Below are positions 53,168 through 62,890 of a stretch of 64,000 nucleotides of DNA, one piece after another. The notes beneath the pieces are model-generated. The model ran no database searches and was not told the origin of the DNA. It saw only the letters and a program-made list of their open reading frames with translations. The stretch comes from Psychrobacillus sp042885655 (GTDB lineage: Bacteria > Bacillota > Bacilli > Bacillales_A > Planococcaceae): positions 451,389 through 515,388 of the forward strand of contig NZ_JBHVRO010000003.1 of NCBI RefSeq assembly GCF_042885655.1. The letters run 5' to 3'. Position 1 is the first letter of the stretch. Each line of letters starts with the position of its first letter. A program made the position numbers and the translations under genes.

Positions 53168-54642
53168 TAGTCGAAGTATAGCATGTCATCGCGGTAGTTT
53201 TGTTTTAGGTCTGATTCTAAGAAGTTTAAGTAACGCACAAGAAGTTGTGAAGCTTTTCCTCTAGTTAATACTTCGTTTGCGTTAATACGGTTCTTCTTGT
53301 CAGGCTCAATTAGTCCAAGCTCACTTGCGACATAGATGCTATCTTTTGCTTCTTTCGGAATTTTGTTATCATCGATAAATTTTGTTTTGTATCCAGGACT
53401 TGGAGCACGACCCTCTAATCCTAAAGAACGAACTATAATAGTTGCAGCTTGTGCTCGTGTGATGGAATCTTTTGCACCAAATTTCTTTGCATTGACTGGG
53501 CTGACAATGCCTTTGTTTAATGCACTTTCAATATATACATAGTTAGGGTCTTTTGGATCTAGGTCTTCAAATAACGCTTTTTTCACAGTATTTTTCTTAG
53601 TTGGTTTTTCTTCTAGTACACGTAAATCAACTGCTCGTGCAACACTTATCGTAAACTGATCTTTTTTCATTGCTGCGTCAGGTGAAAAGAAGTTGCTTGA
53701 TTCATCGAAAATTCCAAGTGAATATAGTTTTTCTATATTAGGTTTTGACCAGTGATTCGCTATGTCACGGAATTTTGGAAATATGAGACGCTCTATTTTA
53801 GGTGTTTTTTCTTTATTTAAATAAAAGTTTCCAATAGTCGGGCCATAATCATGGAGATTACGGAAAGGAATGTTATACGTATATTCCGAAATCATATTGG
53901 AAGAGCTGATTACTGCATGTCCACCAACAAAGCTAGAAAGGGATGGAGTATGAGGTTCATATTCTAACACTCTAGATTTACTGTCAGATACTTTACTCGT
54001 TACAAATGCAGTTCCTTCTGGAGTTTGTATTTCATAATCTACAAACTGAGTGTCGGTAGAACCCCAAAAGTTTTTATATCCAACATCTCGACCAGCCATA
54101 TAAACAGTAATTTTGTCAGTTTTTGTTGTCTTACCATCTTTGTAATTTTTAAGATAAATCTTACGAGCAATTACATTGCCAGAATAGTAATCAGTAGCAG
54201 GTCGATTATCGATAACAGAGCCTTGTGAAAATTGATAGTCATCTAGTGTATATGTACTTTTATCAGCCATCGTTACTTTTTCTGTATAACTTTTTACGAC
54301 TGTGTTAGAAGTTGTTTGTCCTTTTTTTTCATAATTTTTTAAGTCTGAAACGTATACAACGTTGCGTGTTAGTTTATCTCCTGTTTCACTTGTTAATGTA
54401 AATTTATAAGTAGATGTCAATTGATTTTTGTTTTCTTTTTCTGTGATTGTCGCTTTACCTGTAAATTTAACAGGATAGCCTGCTAGAAAAAATACTTCTT
54501 CGTACATATATTCATCTAGAATTCCACCATTAAAATCAGGTACTTTCGCATATGCGGATGGAGTTACAAGAGTAATTACTAATAAAATAGTTGCTATTAA
54601 TATAGAAAGTCTTTTTATATAGTCTTTAAATAAAATATTCAT
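53167..54642 (-). CDS. Secreted SLH-domain wall-associated protein
   Basis: 491 aa. Signal peptide to about residue 32 (SAYA/KVP). A beta-rich domain of unknown type (about 40-280) is followed by three SLH modules (about 288-343, 357-415, 420-480) with FRDIANHW and ALTRGKA/ITRAQA-like turns. SLH triplets bind pyruvylated secondary wall polymer, so this is a surface protein with a C-terminal anchor. It lies 82 bp downstream of another exported protein on the same strand; a hairpin separates them. Function of the N-terminal domain unknown. Confidence 0.88.
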   Translation of the reverse strand: MNILFKDYIKRLSILIATILLVITLVTPSAYAKVPDFNGGILDEYMYEEVFFLAGYPVKFTGKATITEKENKNQLTSTYKFTLTSETGDKLTRNVVYVSDLKNYEKKGQTTSNTVVKSYTEKVTMADKSTYTLDDYQFSQGSVIDNRPATDYYSGNVIARKIYLKNYKDGKTTKTDKITVYMAGRDVGYKNFWGSTDTQFVDYEIQTPEGTAFVTSKVSDSKSRVLEYEPHTPSLSSFVGGHAVISSSNMISEYTYNIPFRNLHDYGPTIGNFYLNKEKTPKIERLIFPKFRDIANHWSKPNIEKLYSLGIFDESSNFFSPDAAMKKDQFTISVARAVDLRVLEEKPTKKNTVKKALFEDLDPKDPNYVYIESALNKGIVSPVNAKKFGAKDSITRAQAATIIVRSLGLEGRAPSPGYKTKFIDDNKIPKEAKDSIYVASELGLIEPDKKNRINANEVLTRGKASQLLVRYLNFLESDLKQNYRDDMLYFD

Positions 54643-54685
54643 TTGGGTAGTCTTAACCTCTTTCTGTTTTTATTATAATAATGAA

Positions 54686-54714
54686 GGGCATGTAAACGAA
54701 TTATTCACATGCCC
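54686..54714 (-). terminator. Hairpin between two exported-protein genes
   Basis: GGGCATGT/ACATGCCC with a 13-nt loop. On the minus strand it is not followed by a clean T-tract, so it may be a partial terminator or an mRNA-stability element. Confidence 0.5.
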
Positions 54715-54724
54715 ACATTTTAAA

Positions 54725-56353
54725 TTAATCTACTAAAATAATACGAGCTGTTGAATATGATTCGTGAATAATAAATAGTCGATCATTATTATTTACCATA
54801 TCAATAGAAATTACTTTACCTTCTTTAATAAAAGTAGCTTGGCTAACGTCGAAATAATTTGTTGGATTATTATTTGTCCAATTTCCGTTATTCCATTGAC
54901 TAGCATCTTTCAAATAAATAGAGGAATATGCCTTAGATTGTAGACGTCCAACTGAAACAAAAGGAGCTGGACTACCACTTCCAATAATGTGAGCAGCTAC
55001 CACATGATTATCCTTCACATAGAAATAAGCATATTTGTTCGTGCTATACGTAAAGTTCTGAGTGGAACTATTATAATCCTCGACAACCACAGTATCATTA
55101 CTAATATTTAATATAGTAGAATTTGGAGCAGAGTACCAATAATTATTTAATAATCTGCTTGCATTCGTGAGTAATATTCGGTTAGTACCAACGTTACTAA
55201 TCTGTCCAAAGAATACTTCATGGTTCGACAAGCTAGGACTTTGGAATCCGTCATTTGTGATTTGAATAATATTTGCAAATTGAGATGAACTTCCGCCGTT
55301 CGTGATTACATATGCATCACCACTTTGTGCTAGTGCACTAGGATCAACTAAACGACCATTGCGAATAATGATAGTACCTTTATGATAAGAAATACTTCCA
55401 TTACTAGAAAGTCTAATCTTTTGTGCAGATGTATCAACCGAATTTAATTTATCATGGATGGTTCGTTCGTTCGATTGCTTAATAATTATTTTTTGAATTA
55501 CTTCTATACCTAGTTGTTTAATCGTTACATAGTAAACTTCATTGTTTACATAAGAACGTAATTGAGAGGGATCGATTATTTTATTACCTACATAAATAGG
55601 AGTTTTAGCTGTAAATGGTTTCGACGTAATTCCCTTTGAAACTGGATTTACCAGTTGCCAGTCCCAATTTTGAAAAACTTTCTCATCTTTTAAAACGAGC
55701 TTTTTTTGAGTCGCATCAATTTGTTGAATTGTTCCTTTGTATATATGTTCCACTTGAATCCCTTCAACAATTACTTCAATGGATGAAAGTGTATCAGAAT
55801 CGTAATCTGTAAGATTAAGTTTAACGCGATCTCCTACAAACAATACGCTTAAATCTACAAGTTTTGTATCTTTAAAAACTTGAGTATCTTGGTCCAAATA
55901 AAATCTCTTCGATTGCTTATCCTTTAAATTAATCGCGATAAACTTACCATTACTATCAATTTCATTTACAGTTCCAGTTATATTTTCCCCTATTGCATTT
56001 GAATTTCCTTGTGCAATGTCTGCAAACCCACGAAGTTCTGTTACTTTTCGTAAATCAACCGATGCTTGTACCCACATTCCTTCTTTAAATGCATCGATAG
56101 TTGTAGAAGTAGAATTAATAAAAAGTGGCGTATATTTATCAATATTTAATGTAATAGTTTTACCATTATCATTTAACAACGTAATTTTTGCTAATTTTTT
56201 TTCGGTTGTTTTGTCACTTTGCACAACTTCTTCATAAGTAACATCCACGAACATTCCATTTACTATCGTAGAAGCATTTGCGGGAGTAGAAACGGAGAAG
56301 CTTGTGAACAATAATACAATAATGGTTAGTATGTATGTTGAATACTTAAACAA
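54725..56353 (-). CDS. Secreted beta-rich protein of unknown function
   Basis: 542 aa; TTG at 56353 with AGGAGG eight bases upstream. Signal peptide to about residue 27 (PANA/STI). The rest is a series of about 60-residue beta units (for example GTVNEIDSNGKFIAINLKD, GTIQQIDATQKKLVLKDE, GQISNVGTNRILLTNAS) like DUF5666 or S1/OB-type repeats. No known catalytic motif. Transcribed ahead of the SLH protein, so the pair may form one surface structure, with the SLH protein giving the anchor (inference). Confidence 0.75.
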   Translation of the reverse strand: MFKYSTYILTIIVLLFTSFSVSTPANASTIVNGMFVDVTYEEVVQSDKTTEKKLAKITLLNDNGKTITLNIDKYTPLFINSTSTTIDAFKEGMWVQASVDLRKVTELRGFADIAQGNSNAIGENITGTVNEIDSNGKFIAINLKDKQSKRFYLDQDTQVFKDTKLVDLSVLFVGDRVKLNLTDYDSDTLSSIEVIVEGIQVEHIYKGTIQQIDATQKKLVLKDEKVFQNWDWQLVNPVSKGITSKPFTAKTPIYVGNKIIDPSQLRSYVNNEVYYVTIKQLGIEVIQKIIIKQSNERTIHDKLNSVDTSAQKIRLSSNGSISYHKGTIIIRNGRLVDPSALAQSGDAYVITNGGSSSQFANIIQITNDGFQSPSLSNHEVFFGQISNVGTNRILLTNASRLLNNYWYSAPNSTILNISNDTVVVEDYNSSTQNFTYSTNKYAYFYVKDNHVVAAHIIGSGSPAPFVSVGRLQSKAYSSIYLKDASQWNNGNWTNNNPTNYFDVSQATFIKEGKVISIDMVNNNDRLFIIHESYSTARIILVD

Positions 56354-56638
56354 ATAAAGTGCCTCCTATCTAATGGTATTTTTCTATATACTTGGTATAT
56401 CGGTAGAAAACGGCCAATTGTTATAAAAATATGAGAATTCTCTTATTACTAAAGTCGGATTTTATAATAGTTTCGAGAAATGAGAAATCCATTTCGTTCC
56501 AAAAAAGAACCTAAATTTTATCAAAATAATTTGGAAAAGGTATTTCTAATTTTTTAAAAAGTAGTATAATTGCATATAATATATTGCACACAAAATAAGC
56601 TGCAATAATAATATTTATTGATAGGGGAAAAGTACGTC

Positions 56639-57709
56639 ATGAATAGTCTAAAAATTCAAATTACAAAAAGCGAAAATAAAAAAGAAAAACTGCCAGCAGA
56701 GCAATTAATATTTGGAAGAACTTTTACCGATCATATGTTTATAGCAGATTATACGGAAGGGATAGGCTGGCATGATCAACGAATTGTCCCTTATCAACCG
56801 ATAACGCTAGATCCATCTGCAACTATTTTGCATTATGGGCAAACTGTTTTTGAAGGAATGAAAGCTTATTTATCAGATGAAGGCATCGTTCGTTTATTTC
56901 GCCCAGAAGAGAATATGAAGCGAATGAATAATTCATGCGAACGTATGAGCATGCCAAAAATAGATGAGGAAAAAGCACTTGAAGCGTTGAAAGCTTTAAT
57001 AGAAGTGGATAAAGAATGGATTCCTGCTGAACCTGGTACCTCTTTATATATTCGACCGTTCATGATTGCAACTGAGGCACATTTAGGTGTTTCAACCGCT
57101 CTTACTTATAGTTTCATCATAATAATGTCACCAGTTGGATCTTACTATAAAGAAGGTATTCATCCTGTAAAGATTCTTGTGGAAAGCAATTATGTTCGTG
57201 CTGTTGCAGGAGGTACTGGTACTGCAAAAACCGCTGGTAACTACGCTTCAAGCTTAAAAGCACAGGAAACTGCGGATCACGAAGGGTACGCTCAAGTTTT
57301 ATGGTTAGACGGTATTGAACGTAAATATATTGAAGAAGTAGGAAGCATGAATGTGTTCTTCAAAATTGATGGGGAAGTAGTTACTCCAGCTTTAAATGGT
57401 AGTATTTTAGATGGAATTACTCGTAAATCTATTATTCAATTGTTGAAACATTGGGATGTTACGATAACGGAGCGGAAAGTTTCAATGGAAGAAATACGAG
57501 AAGCCTATCGTACAGGAAAGTTAAATGAAGCTTTTGGAACAGGTACTGCTGCAGTTATTTCTCCGATTGGTGAATTTAACTGGAAAGGCGAATTATTTTA
57601 CGTGAACAACGGTGAAACTGGAGAGCTATCCAAGAAGCTTTATAATACATTAACTGGTATTCAAAAGGGAACTTTACCAGATCCATTCGGATGGGTAGTT
57701 GAGCTATAA
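56639..57709 (+). CDS. ilvE: Branched-chain amino acid aminotransferase
   Basis: 356 aa from the ATG at 56639, ten bases after AGGGGA. Fold-type IV PLP enzyme: LHYGQTVFEGMKAY, substrate Arg in LYIRPFMIAT, catalytic Lys197 in GTAKTAGNYASS, and SMNVFF and GTGTAAVISPIG near the cofactor phosphate. It transfers amino groups between Leu/Ile/Val and 2-oxoglutarate, and also provides precursors for branched fatty acids in Bacillales. Monocistronic. Confidence 0.94.
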   Translation: MNSLKIQITKSENKKEKLPAEQLIFGRTFTDHMFIADYTEGIGWHDQRIVPYQPITLDPSATILHYGQTVFEGMKAYLSDEGIVRLFRPEENMKRMNNSCERMSMPKIDEEKALEALKALIEVDKEWIPAEPGTSLYIRPFMIATEAHLGVSTALTYSFIIIMSPVGSYYKEGIHPVKILVESNYVRAVAGGTGTAKTAGNYASSLKAQETADHEGYAQVLWLDGIERKYIEEVGSMNVFFKIDGEVVTPALNGSILDGITRKSIIQLLKHWDVTITERKVSMEEIREAYRTGKLNEAFGTGTAAVISPIGEFNWKGELFYVNNGETGELSKKLYNTLTGIQKGTLPDPFGWVVEL

Positions 57710-57935
57710 AGGTTACTTGAGTCATTAGGTTATGAGGTATTGATCATTTGAATATCTAATATTTTTTTGAACAAGCTCTTGTGTAAATTTCTCAATATTG
57801 CCGTCATTATTCGCAATCGGCAATTAATTTGATTGGAATATAGACTTCTGATATTCTTTAGCAGTGCTCACAAATAGTGAGTGATGGATTTAGTAATAGT
57901 GTGCTTAAAACATAGTAATTTTGGGGGAATGGAAA

Positions 57936-58730
57936 ATGAAACCGCTTATCGGTATATGTGCAAATTATTTATCGGACGATGCAATAGGCATGGAAGTAGG
58001 AATTGGAGCGGTGCAGCAGGAATGGCAATTACTTGCTGATGATTATATAGTTGCAATAGAACGTGCTGGAGGGGTGCCAGTAATTCTACCGATAACCGAG
58101 GATATAGAAACATTAACACCACTTTTGCAAAAGTTAGACGGTATTTTATTTTCTGGTGGTTCGGATATTGATCCAAATTATTACGGTGAATACCCTCGAT
58201 TTGGTTTAGGATTAATTGAGCCAAGACGCGACGATCATGAATTAAAGCTTGCTAAAAAAGTTTTATTTGAAACAGCATTACCTGTCCTTGGAATATGTCG
58301 AGGAATGCAATTGCTAAACGTTGCAACAGGTGGAACTCTTTATCAAGATTTAGAGTCCCAAAAGCCTGAAGGAATTAATCATTCTGTACCTAAAGCGCTA
58401 AGACATTATCCGTTTCATCCTGTTAAAGTTGAGAAAGAATCTACGCTCTTCAATATATACAAAACGGATGAAATTGGCGTAAACAGCTTTCACCATCAAG
58501 CAGTCAAGGAGTTAGGCAAAGGATTTAAGGCGACTATGACAGCTCCAGATGGGATTGTTGAAGCGATTGAATGGGAAGAAGAACGCTTTGTCATAGCTGT
58601 ACAATGGCATCCGGAAATGATGGAAGGGCCGATAGCAACTATCCGTCCGATTTTCAATGCTTTTGTGGAAGAATGTAAAGTAGCTAATCGAGTTCTTTCT
58701 ATTATGGAAAATTCCGAAATCATAATTTAA
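57936..58730 (+). CDS. Class-I glutamine amidotransferase-like hydrolase (peptidase C26, PuuD-type), second copy
   Basis: 264 aa from the ATG at 57936 (GGGGGAA upstream). Cys121 in LGICRGMQ, His in VQWHPEMM, and FSGGSDIDPNYYGE: the same family as 33903-34601 but clearly diverged and longer at the N-terminus. Likely hydrolyses a gamma-glutamyl amide. Its terminator overlaps the end of the convergent transposase gene. Confidence 0.87.
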   Translation: MKPLIGICANYLSDDAIGMEVGIGAVQQEWQLLADDYIVAIERAGGVPVILPITEDIETLTPLLQKLDGILFSGGSDIDPNYYGEYPRFGLGLIEPRRDDHELKLAKKVLFETALPVLGICRGMQLLNVATGGTLYQDLESQKPEGINHSVPKALRHYPFHPVKVEKESTLFNIYKTDEIGVNSFHHQAVKELGKGFKATMTAPDGIVEAIEWEEERFVIAVQWHPEMMEGPIATIRPIFNAFVEECKVANRVLSIMENSEIII

Positions 58731-58736
58731 AAATAT

Positions 58737-58785
58737 GGTCCTCTCTTATGTCAAGACTATTTGACAATGGGAGGACCTTTCTTCT
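58737..58785. terminator. Shared terminator hairpin
   Basis: GGTCCTCT...GTCAA/TTGACAATGGGAGGACC with small imperfections, followed by TTTCTTCTT. It includes the last codons of the transposase gene on the minus strand. Confidence 0.75.
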
Positions 58786-59351
58786 TCAGTTTGCATACGG
58801 TAGTTTTGGCAGTAAGTGCAGTAATCCCTTTCTTTTATTTCAGGATAAGTCTTAATGATAGAAGGAAGAAAATTTGTATCAAGGAATGGATGTGGTGATT
58901 TAATTTGTTGAAAATAGTATGAATAAGAACTAAAACTATAGTTCTCCATTTTATCGGCAATGAAACTAGAAGTATTAATTGGATTTTGGTGAATATAGCT
59001 ACTCACATTAAGGAGACTAATTGGGTCCGAAACCATGCTTGCAAAATAACGAGGCTCATAAAGTTGCCCATAATAATTATATTTTCTTTTAAAATACTCT
59101 GAATATCTTTTGTTTACTAACACCATTATATTTGACAAAGGAATTTCTGGTGAGCGGAGTAAAAGGTGATAATGATTATTCATAATGCAGTAAGCAATCA
59201 TAGTAAAAGAATGCTTTGAATAAGTATAATGAAGTGCACGGAAAAACAAAGCAAAATCACTATCATTTAAAAATATATTTTGGCGGTTATTACCTCTCAG
59301 TGTCACATGATAAAAAATTTCAGGTTGCCAAATCCTTCTCATTCTCCCCAT
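58746..59351 (-). CDS. REP-associated tyrosine transposase (RAYT; Y1/Transposase_17 family)
   Basis: 201 aa from the ATG at 59351 (GGAGG ten bases upstream; a longer frame starts at 59378 before the site). HUH nuclease motif His60-Tyr-His62 (MNNHYHLLL), N-terminal IWQPEIFYHVTLRGNNRQ and a catalytic Tyr candidate, Tyr119 (SSYIHQNPI), as in the TnpA-REP/RAYT branch of Y1 transposases. RAYTs occur as single chromosomal genes and are linked to spread of palindromic REP sequences. No insertion-sequence ends flank it. It could be the mobiliser of the GGTGCC palindromes (inference), though none lies directly beside it. Confidence 0.88.
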   Translation of the reverse strand: MGRMRRIWQPEIFYHVTLRGNNRQNIFLNDSDFALFFRALHYTYSKHSFTMIAYCIMNNHYHLLLRSPEIPLSNIMVLVNKRYSEYFKRKYNYYGQLYEPRYFASMVSDPISLLNVSSYIHQNPINTSSFIADKMENYSFSSYSYYFQQIKSPHPFLDTNFLPSIIKTYPEIKERDYCTYCQNYRMQTEEERSSHCQIVLT

Positions 59352-59683
59352 TTTAACTACACCTCCAACATATTTCATTCACCATATAACAAAAGTAAAA
59401 ATAGCACAATTGTCACAATTTGCATTTACCTGCGAAAATTTACTTTTGATAATCAAATACGCTCCAAAAGACAATTCTACAATGTAAAAAACACTCAAAA
59501 TAAAATTTTGAAACTCAAAAATTTGTACTAACTTGTCGAACCAAGAAAAAGACTCTGAGTCTGAGAGTCTCTAAGGCTCCAAGACCCCCCAATAACCATT
59601 CTTTTAACAATCACTAGTTGCGATTTTCGATATAAGCTAGTCGTTGTTTGTGTGATAGAATAGGAGAAAAGAGGGGGATTCGG
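59352..59683. other. Intergenic region with small dyad, no gene seen
   Basis: AT-rich; holds AGACTCT-GAGTCTG-AGAGTCT (59550-59570) and a CCCCCC tract. An 83-codon plus frame that overlaps the transposase gene is a shadow. Confidence 0.45.
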
Positions 59684-60391
59684 ATGAAGGAGCAGGTTTT
59701 AATAATTGAAGATGAGGAGAATATTGCTCGCGTATTGCAACTGGAGCTGGAGTTCGAAGGATACGATGTGGAAATTGCATACACCGGTACAGATGGCCTC
59801 ATTAAATATCGGGAAAAGAAGTGGGATTTGATATTGTTAGATTTGATGCTACCTGGTCTTAATGGACTGGATGTTTTAAGAAGAATTAGGGCGACAGAAT
59901 CTGATACGCCTGTTATTTTGTTGACTGCTAAAAGTGATTTAGAAGATAAGGTAATAGGACTCGATCTTGGTGCGAATGATTATGTGACGAAACCATTTGA
60001 AATTGAGGAGCTTCTCGCACGTGTTCGTTCTTCTATTCGGTTTGCTAAATCCACTCCAATTCTTGTAACGAAGGATGAAAAAGTGCATATTTTCGAATCT
60101 CTCATGTTAAATGAGCAAACACGGGAGATACGTAGGGATGGGCAATCGATTAATTTAACTCCACGCGAGTATGACTTATTGCTTTATTTAATGAAACACC
60201 CTAACCAGGTATTAACGAGGGAACAGCTATTAGATGCTGTATGGGGATTTGATTATTATGGGGATACAAATGTAGTGGATGTATACATACGATATGTTCG
60301 GAAAAAAATTGAAGAAAATCAGAAAACTTCTCTTATACAAACTATCCGAGGGGTTGGTTATGTTTTGAAGGAGCAGAGGAATGAAGCTTAA
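59684..60391 (+). CDS. OmpR/PhoB-family response regulator (YkoG-like)
   Basis: 235 aa from the ATG at 59684 (GAGGGGG upstream). Receiver domain 1-120 with acidic pocket (IIEDEEN), phospho-acceptor Asp53 (ILLDLMLPG) and Lys in YVTKPF. A winged-helix output domain covers about 130-233 (LTPREYDLLLYL, RGVGYVL). The stop overlaps the kinase start, so both are made from one mRNA. The trio with kinase and PepSY protein is like ykoG-ykoH-ykoI of Bacillus subtilis. Confidence 0.93.
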   Translation: MKEQVLIIEDEENIARVLQLELEFEGYDVEIAYTGTDGLIKYREKKWDLILLDLMLPGLNGLDVLRRIRATESDTPVILLTAKSDLEDKVIGLDLGANDYVTKPFEIEELLARVRSSIRFAKSTPILVTKDEKVHIFESLMLNEQTREIRRDGQSINLTPREYDLLLYLMKHPNQVLTREQLLDAVWGFDYYGDTNVVDVYIRYVRKKIEENQKTSLIQTIRGVGYVLKEQRNEA

Positions 60392-61742
60392 AACGAAAAT
60401 TCACCTATTCTCAACCTTTCTTTCCTTTCTTATTTTAAGCTTGATGAATATTGGTGTTTATTTTATTTTTGAAAAAATGGCATATGATACAGAATATAAC
60501 CAACTAAATACTGAAACCGATGAGTTAATTAAGGCATTAAGTAAAATGGATTTAGAAGATGATGCTGCTACCATTCTACGGACGTATATTCCTTCTAAAG
60601 GCGCTATAAGGGTAAATAATAGTAAGGGGGAATTGAAATTATTTGTTCAGTCGATAGAAGATGTGAATGATTATCTGCCAAAGTTTAATGAGGACGAGCG
60701 GTATTCAATAGGAACTATTCAAGGGATGCCTATATTATCAATAAGTAAACCTGTCATTTGGGCTGATGGGGAAGTTAATGAAGTGGAGACAATGAAACTT
60801 CTTGTTGAAGTGGACAAAAATCTAAATTTTCTCAGACTTATATTAATTGGTGTTACATTAATAGGAATGTTCCTTATGACAATATCTAGTATTATGCTTG
60901 GCAAAATCATAACTGGACCAATTAAAAAGCTAATAAATACAATGTCTCAAAGTCGACTTTCCGGGAAATACAAAAAAATAAACGTACCAGCAAAAAGAAA
61001 AGATGAAATGACACAAATGGGAATTGCTTTTAATGAAATGATGGAGAAACTGGAACAAAACTATAACAAACAAGAACAATTTGTTTCGGATGCTTCCCAC
61101 GAATTAAAAACGCCATTAACTGTTATTGAAAGTTATGCGAAATTACTTTCTCGACATGGATTTAGTCATACAGAAATTGCTAAAGAATCTGTTCAAGCAA
61201 TTATTAGCGAAACTAGTAGAATGAAAGAAATGATTTCTCAAATGCTTCTATTAGCTAAGAGTAATGAACAATCTATTCGACCCACTGAGCAAGTGGATGT
61301 ATTTGAACTGGTGGAAACTACTTTGCAATCAATGCGCACTGCATATAATAGAAAGTTCTTATTAAAAGGAGAAGGCCCCATCCTTGCAAAAACAGATTTA
61401 GAACAATTAAGACAATTACTTTTCATCGTATTGGATAATGCTCGAAAATACAGTGACAAAGAAATTAAAGCGACCATTTTAGAAAATGAAAATGGAACAA
61501 AAATATCTATTATGGATTACGGAAATGGAATACCTAAAAAAGATTTGGAACATATCTATGATCGTTTCTACCGAGTAGATGAAGATAGAAATAGAAAAAC
61601 AGGTGGGACTGGCCTTGGTATGGCAATAGCTAAAGATATAGCGAATAGAATATCTGTAGAGCTCTCAATTGAAAGTGTAGTGGGATTTGGCACAACCATC
61701 CACATTTTTATTCCAAATAATCAAATTCTCAGCAATTTTTAA
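60381..61742 (+). CDS. Membrane sensor histidine kinase (YkoH-like)
   Basis: 453 aa; ATG inside the end of the regulator gene, with AAGGAG upstream. Two membrane helices (about 8-30 and 155-178) enclose an extracytoplasmic sensor domain of about 120 residues. HAMP domain about 180-230; dimerisation/phosphorylation helix with His240 (SDASHELKTPL). The ATP-binding domain has N, G1 and G2 boxes (VLDNARKYS, DYGNGIP, TGGTGLGM). The signal is unknown. The downstream PepSY protein may modulate it (inference from the conserved gene trio). Confidence 0.94.
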   Translation: MKLKTKIHLFSTFLSFLILSLMNIGVYFIFEKMAYDTEYNQLNTETDELIKALSKMDLEDDAATILRTYIPSKGAIRVNNSKGELKLFVQSIEDVNDYLPKFNEDERYSIGTIQGMPILSISKPVIWADGEVNEVETMKLLVEVDKNLNFLRLILIGVTLIGMFLMTISSIMLGKIITGPIKKLINTMSQSRLSGKYKKINVPAKRKDEMTQMGIAFNEMMEKLEQNYNKQEQFVSDASHELKTPLTVIESYAKLLSRHGFSHTEIAKESVQAIISETSRMKEMISQMLLLAKSNEQSIRPTEQVDVFELVETTLQSMRTAYNRKFLLKGEGPILAKTDLEQLRQLLFIVLDNARKYSDKEIKATILENENGTKISIMDYGNGIPKKDLEHIYDRFYRVDEDRNRKTGGTGLGMAIAKDIANRISVELSIESVVGFGTTIHIFIPNNQILSNF

Positions 61743-61783
61743 TGTTCGTGAAGTATGATGTTTTTGGGGGAGGGAAAGCGTGA

Positions 61784-62890
61784 ATGAAATTTTTCAAACA
61801 AAAAGGAATTCTTTCAATTTTTATTGTAATAATCGTTGCATTGGTAATTGGAATTGTATTGAATATTACACATAATCCTCAGTCGATATCTGAAAATGAT
61901 TTTCGCTCCCACCTCGAGCAAATGTATGATGCCGAAGTTGCTGGTGTAACGATGAAACAAGATGTTTACAAGGCTGTTATTACAAAGAGTGGAGTATATT
62001 ATTTAGTAGAAATGAATCCAGTCACTGGAGATGTATATTCACTAGAACAGACAGATGAATTTGTCGACGATAAACCAAGTAACAAAACAGAAAAGTCGGC
62101 AAAGGTTGACGAGGAAAATACACTAGAAATTTCGGAACAACCGTTATTGGAAACTAATGATGAAATTAAAACCACAGCTATAGTAGAAATTGTAAAACCT
62201 CCAGCGAAAATCATTATTACCGAGAAACCACAAAACTTAAGTATAGAATCAGATACGACTAAAACAACAAAATCTACTGTAGTTGTCTCTCCTAAAGGAT
62301 TAAAATCTATACAATCAAAATTGGAAGAGAAAACAGCTGATGATAAGGATGAAAAGCAAATTAAAGAAATTATAAAATTTGCTATTAAAGATGTATTAAA
62401 ATTAGAACAATCTAAGGCAGAAGAAACAAAAACGGATAAAACGAAAGAAGAAAAGCCAAAAGAAGAAGTGGCTAAGGGTGAGGTAGCAAAAACAGAAACT
62501 GTTAAAACAGAATCTGTTAAAGAAGAATCTACACAAATAGAATCATCCAAAACCGATGAAGTAAAAGTAGAAGAATCACAAACACCACCTGCCAAAACGT
62601 TAACAATTCAATCTGATACAAAGAAAACAGATACTGAATCAAAAAACGAAAAAACATCAACTATTCTAATTACAGAAGAACAAGCAATTAAAACCGCTAT
62701 CCAACAGGTCAAAGGTACAGTAGAAAATAGTTCATTTGTTAAAACAAATGAAGGTGGTTACTATTTAGTCGTTATGAAAGCATCTTTACCAGAAACTGAT
62801 TCCAAAGAAGCTTCCAAAACAAAGAAAAGTAAAGCTACTATTCAAGTGCATGCTATTTCAGGCAAAATTCTTTCCGTTACATGGGAATAA
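61784..62890 (+). CDS. PepSY-domain exported protein with long charged linker (YkoI-like)
   Basis: 368 aa; ATG with GGGGGAGGGAAAG upstream. N-terminal membrane anchor (about 8-27), PepSY-like domain about 36-93, a long Lys/Glu/Thr-rich disordered linker (about 95-295) and a second PepSY domain (about 299-368). PepSY domains are thought to inhibit or sense extracellular peptidases. Third gene of the response regulator/kinase unit. YkoI of Bacillus is shorter; the roughly 200-residue linker is the unusual part and may span the cell wall. Confidence 0.88.
   Translation: MKFFKQKGILSIFIVIIVALVIGIVLNITHNPQSISENDFRSHLEQMYDAEVAGVTMKQDVYKAVITKSGVYYLVEMNPVTGDVYSLEQTDEFVDDKPSNKTEKSAKVDEENTLEISEQPLLETNDEIKTTAIVEIVKPPAKIIITEKPQNLSIESDTTKTTKSTVVVSPKGLKSIQSKLEEKTADDKDEKQIKEIIKFAIKDVLKLEQSKAEETKTDKTKEEKPKEEVAKGEVAKTETVKTESVKEESTQIESSKTDEVKVEESQTPPAKTLTIQSDTKKTDTESKNEKTSTILITEEQAIKTAIQQVKGTVENSSFVKTNEGGYYLVVMKASLPETDSKEASKTKKSKATIQVHAISGKILSVTWE

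Noticed and set aside
54025..54228. Plus-strand frames opposite the SLH gene
   Set aside because: Antisense to a gene with signal peptide and SLH domains; no start signals.
59379..59531. Plus-strand 83-codon frame overlapping the transposase start
   Set aside because: Low-complexity AT-rich sequence with no ribosome site.
61999..62595. 198-codon minus-strand frame opposite the PepSY gene
   Set aside because: Its Ser/Val-rich composition is the complement of the Lys/Glu/Thr linker repeats; the plus strand has a ribosome site and PepSY domains.
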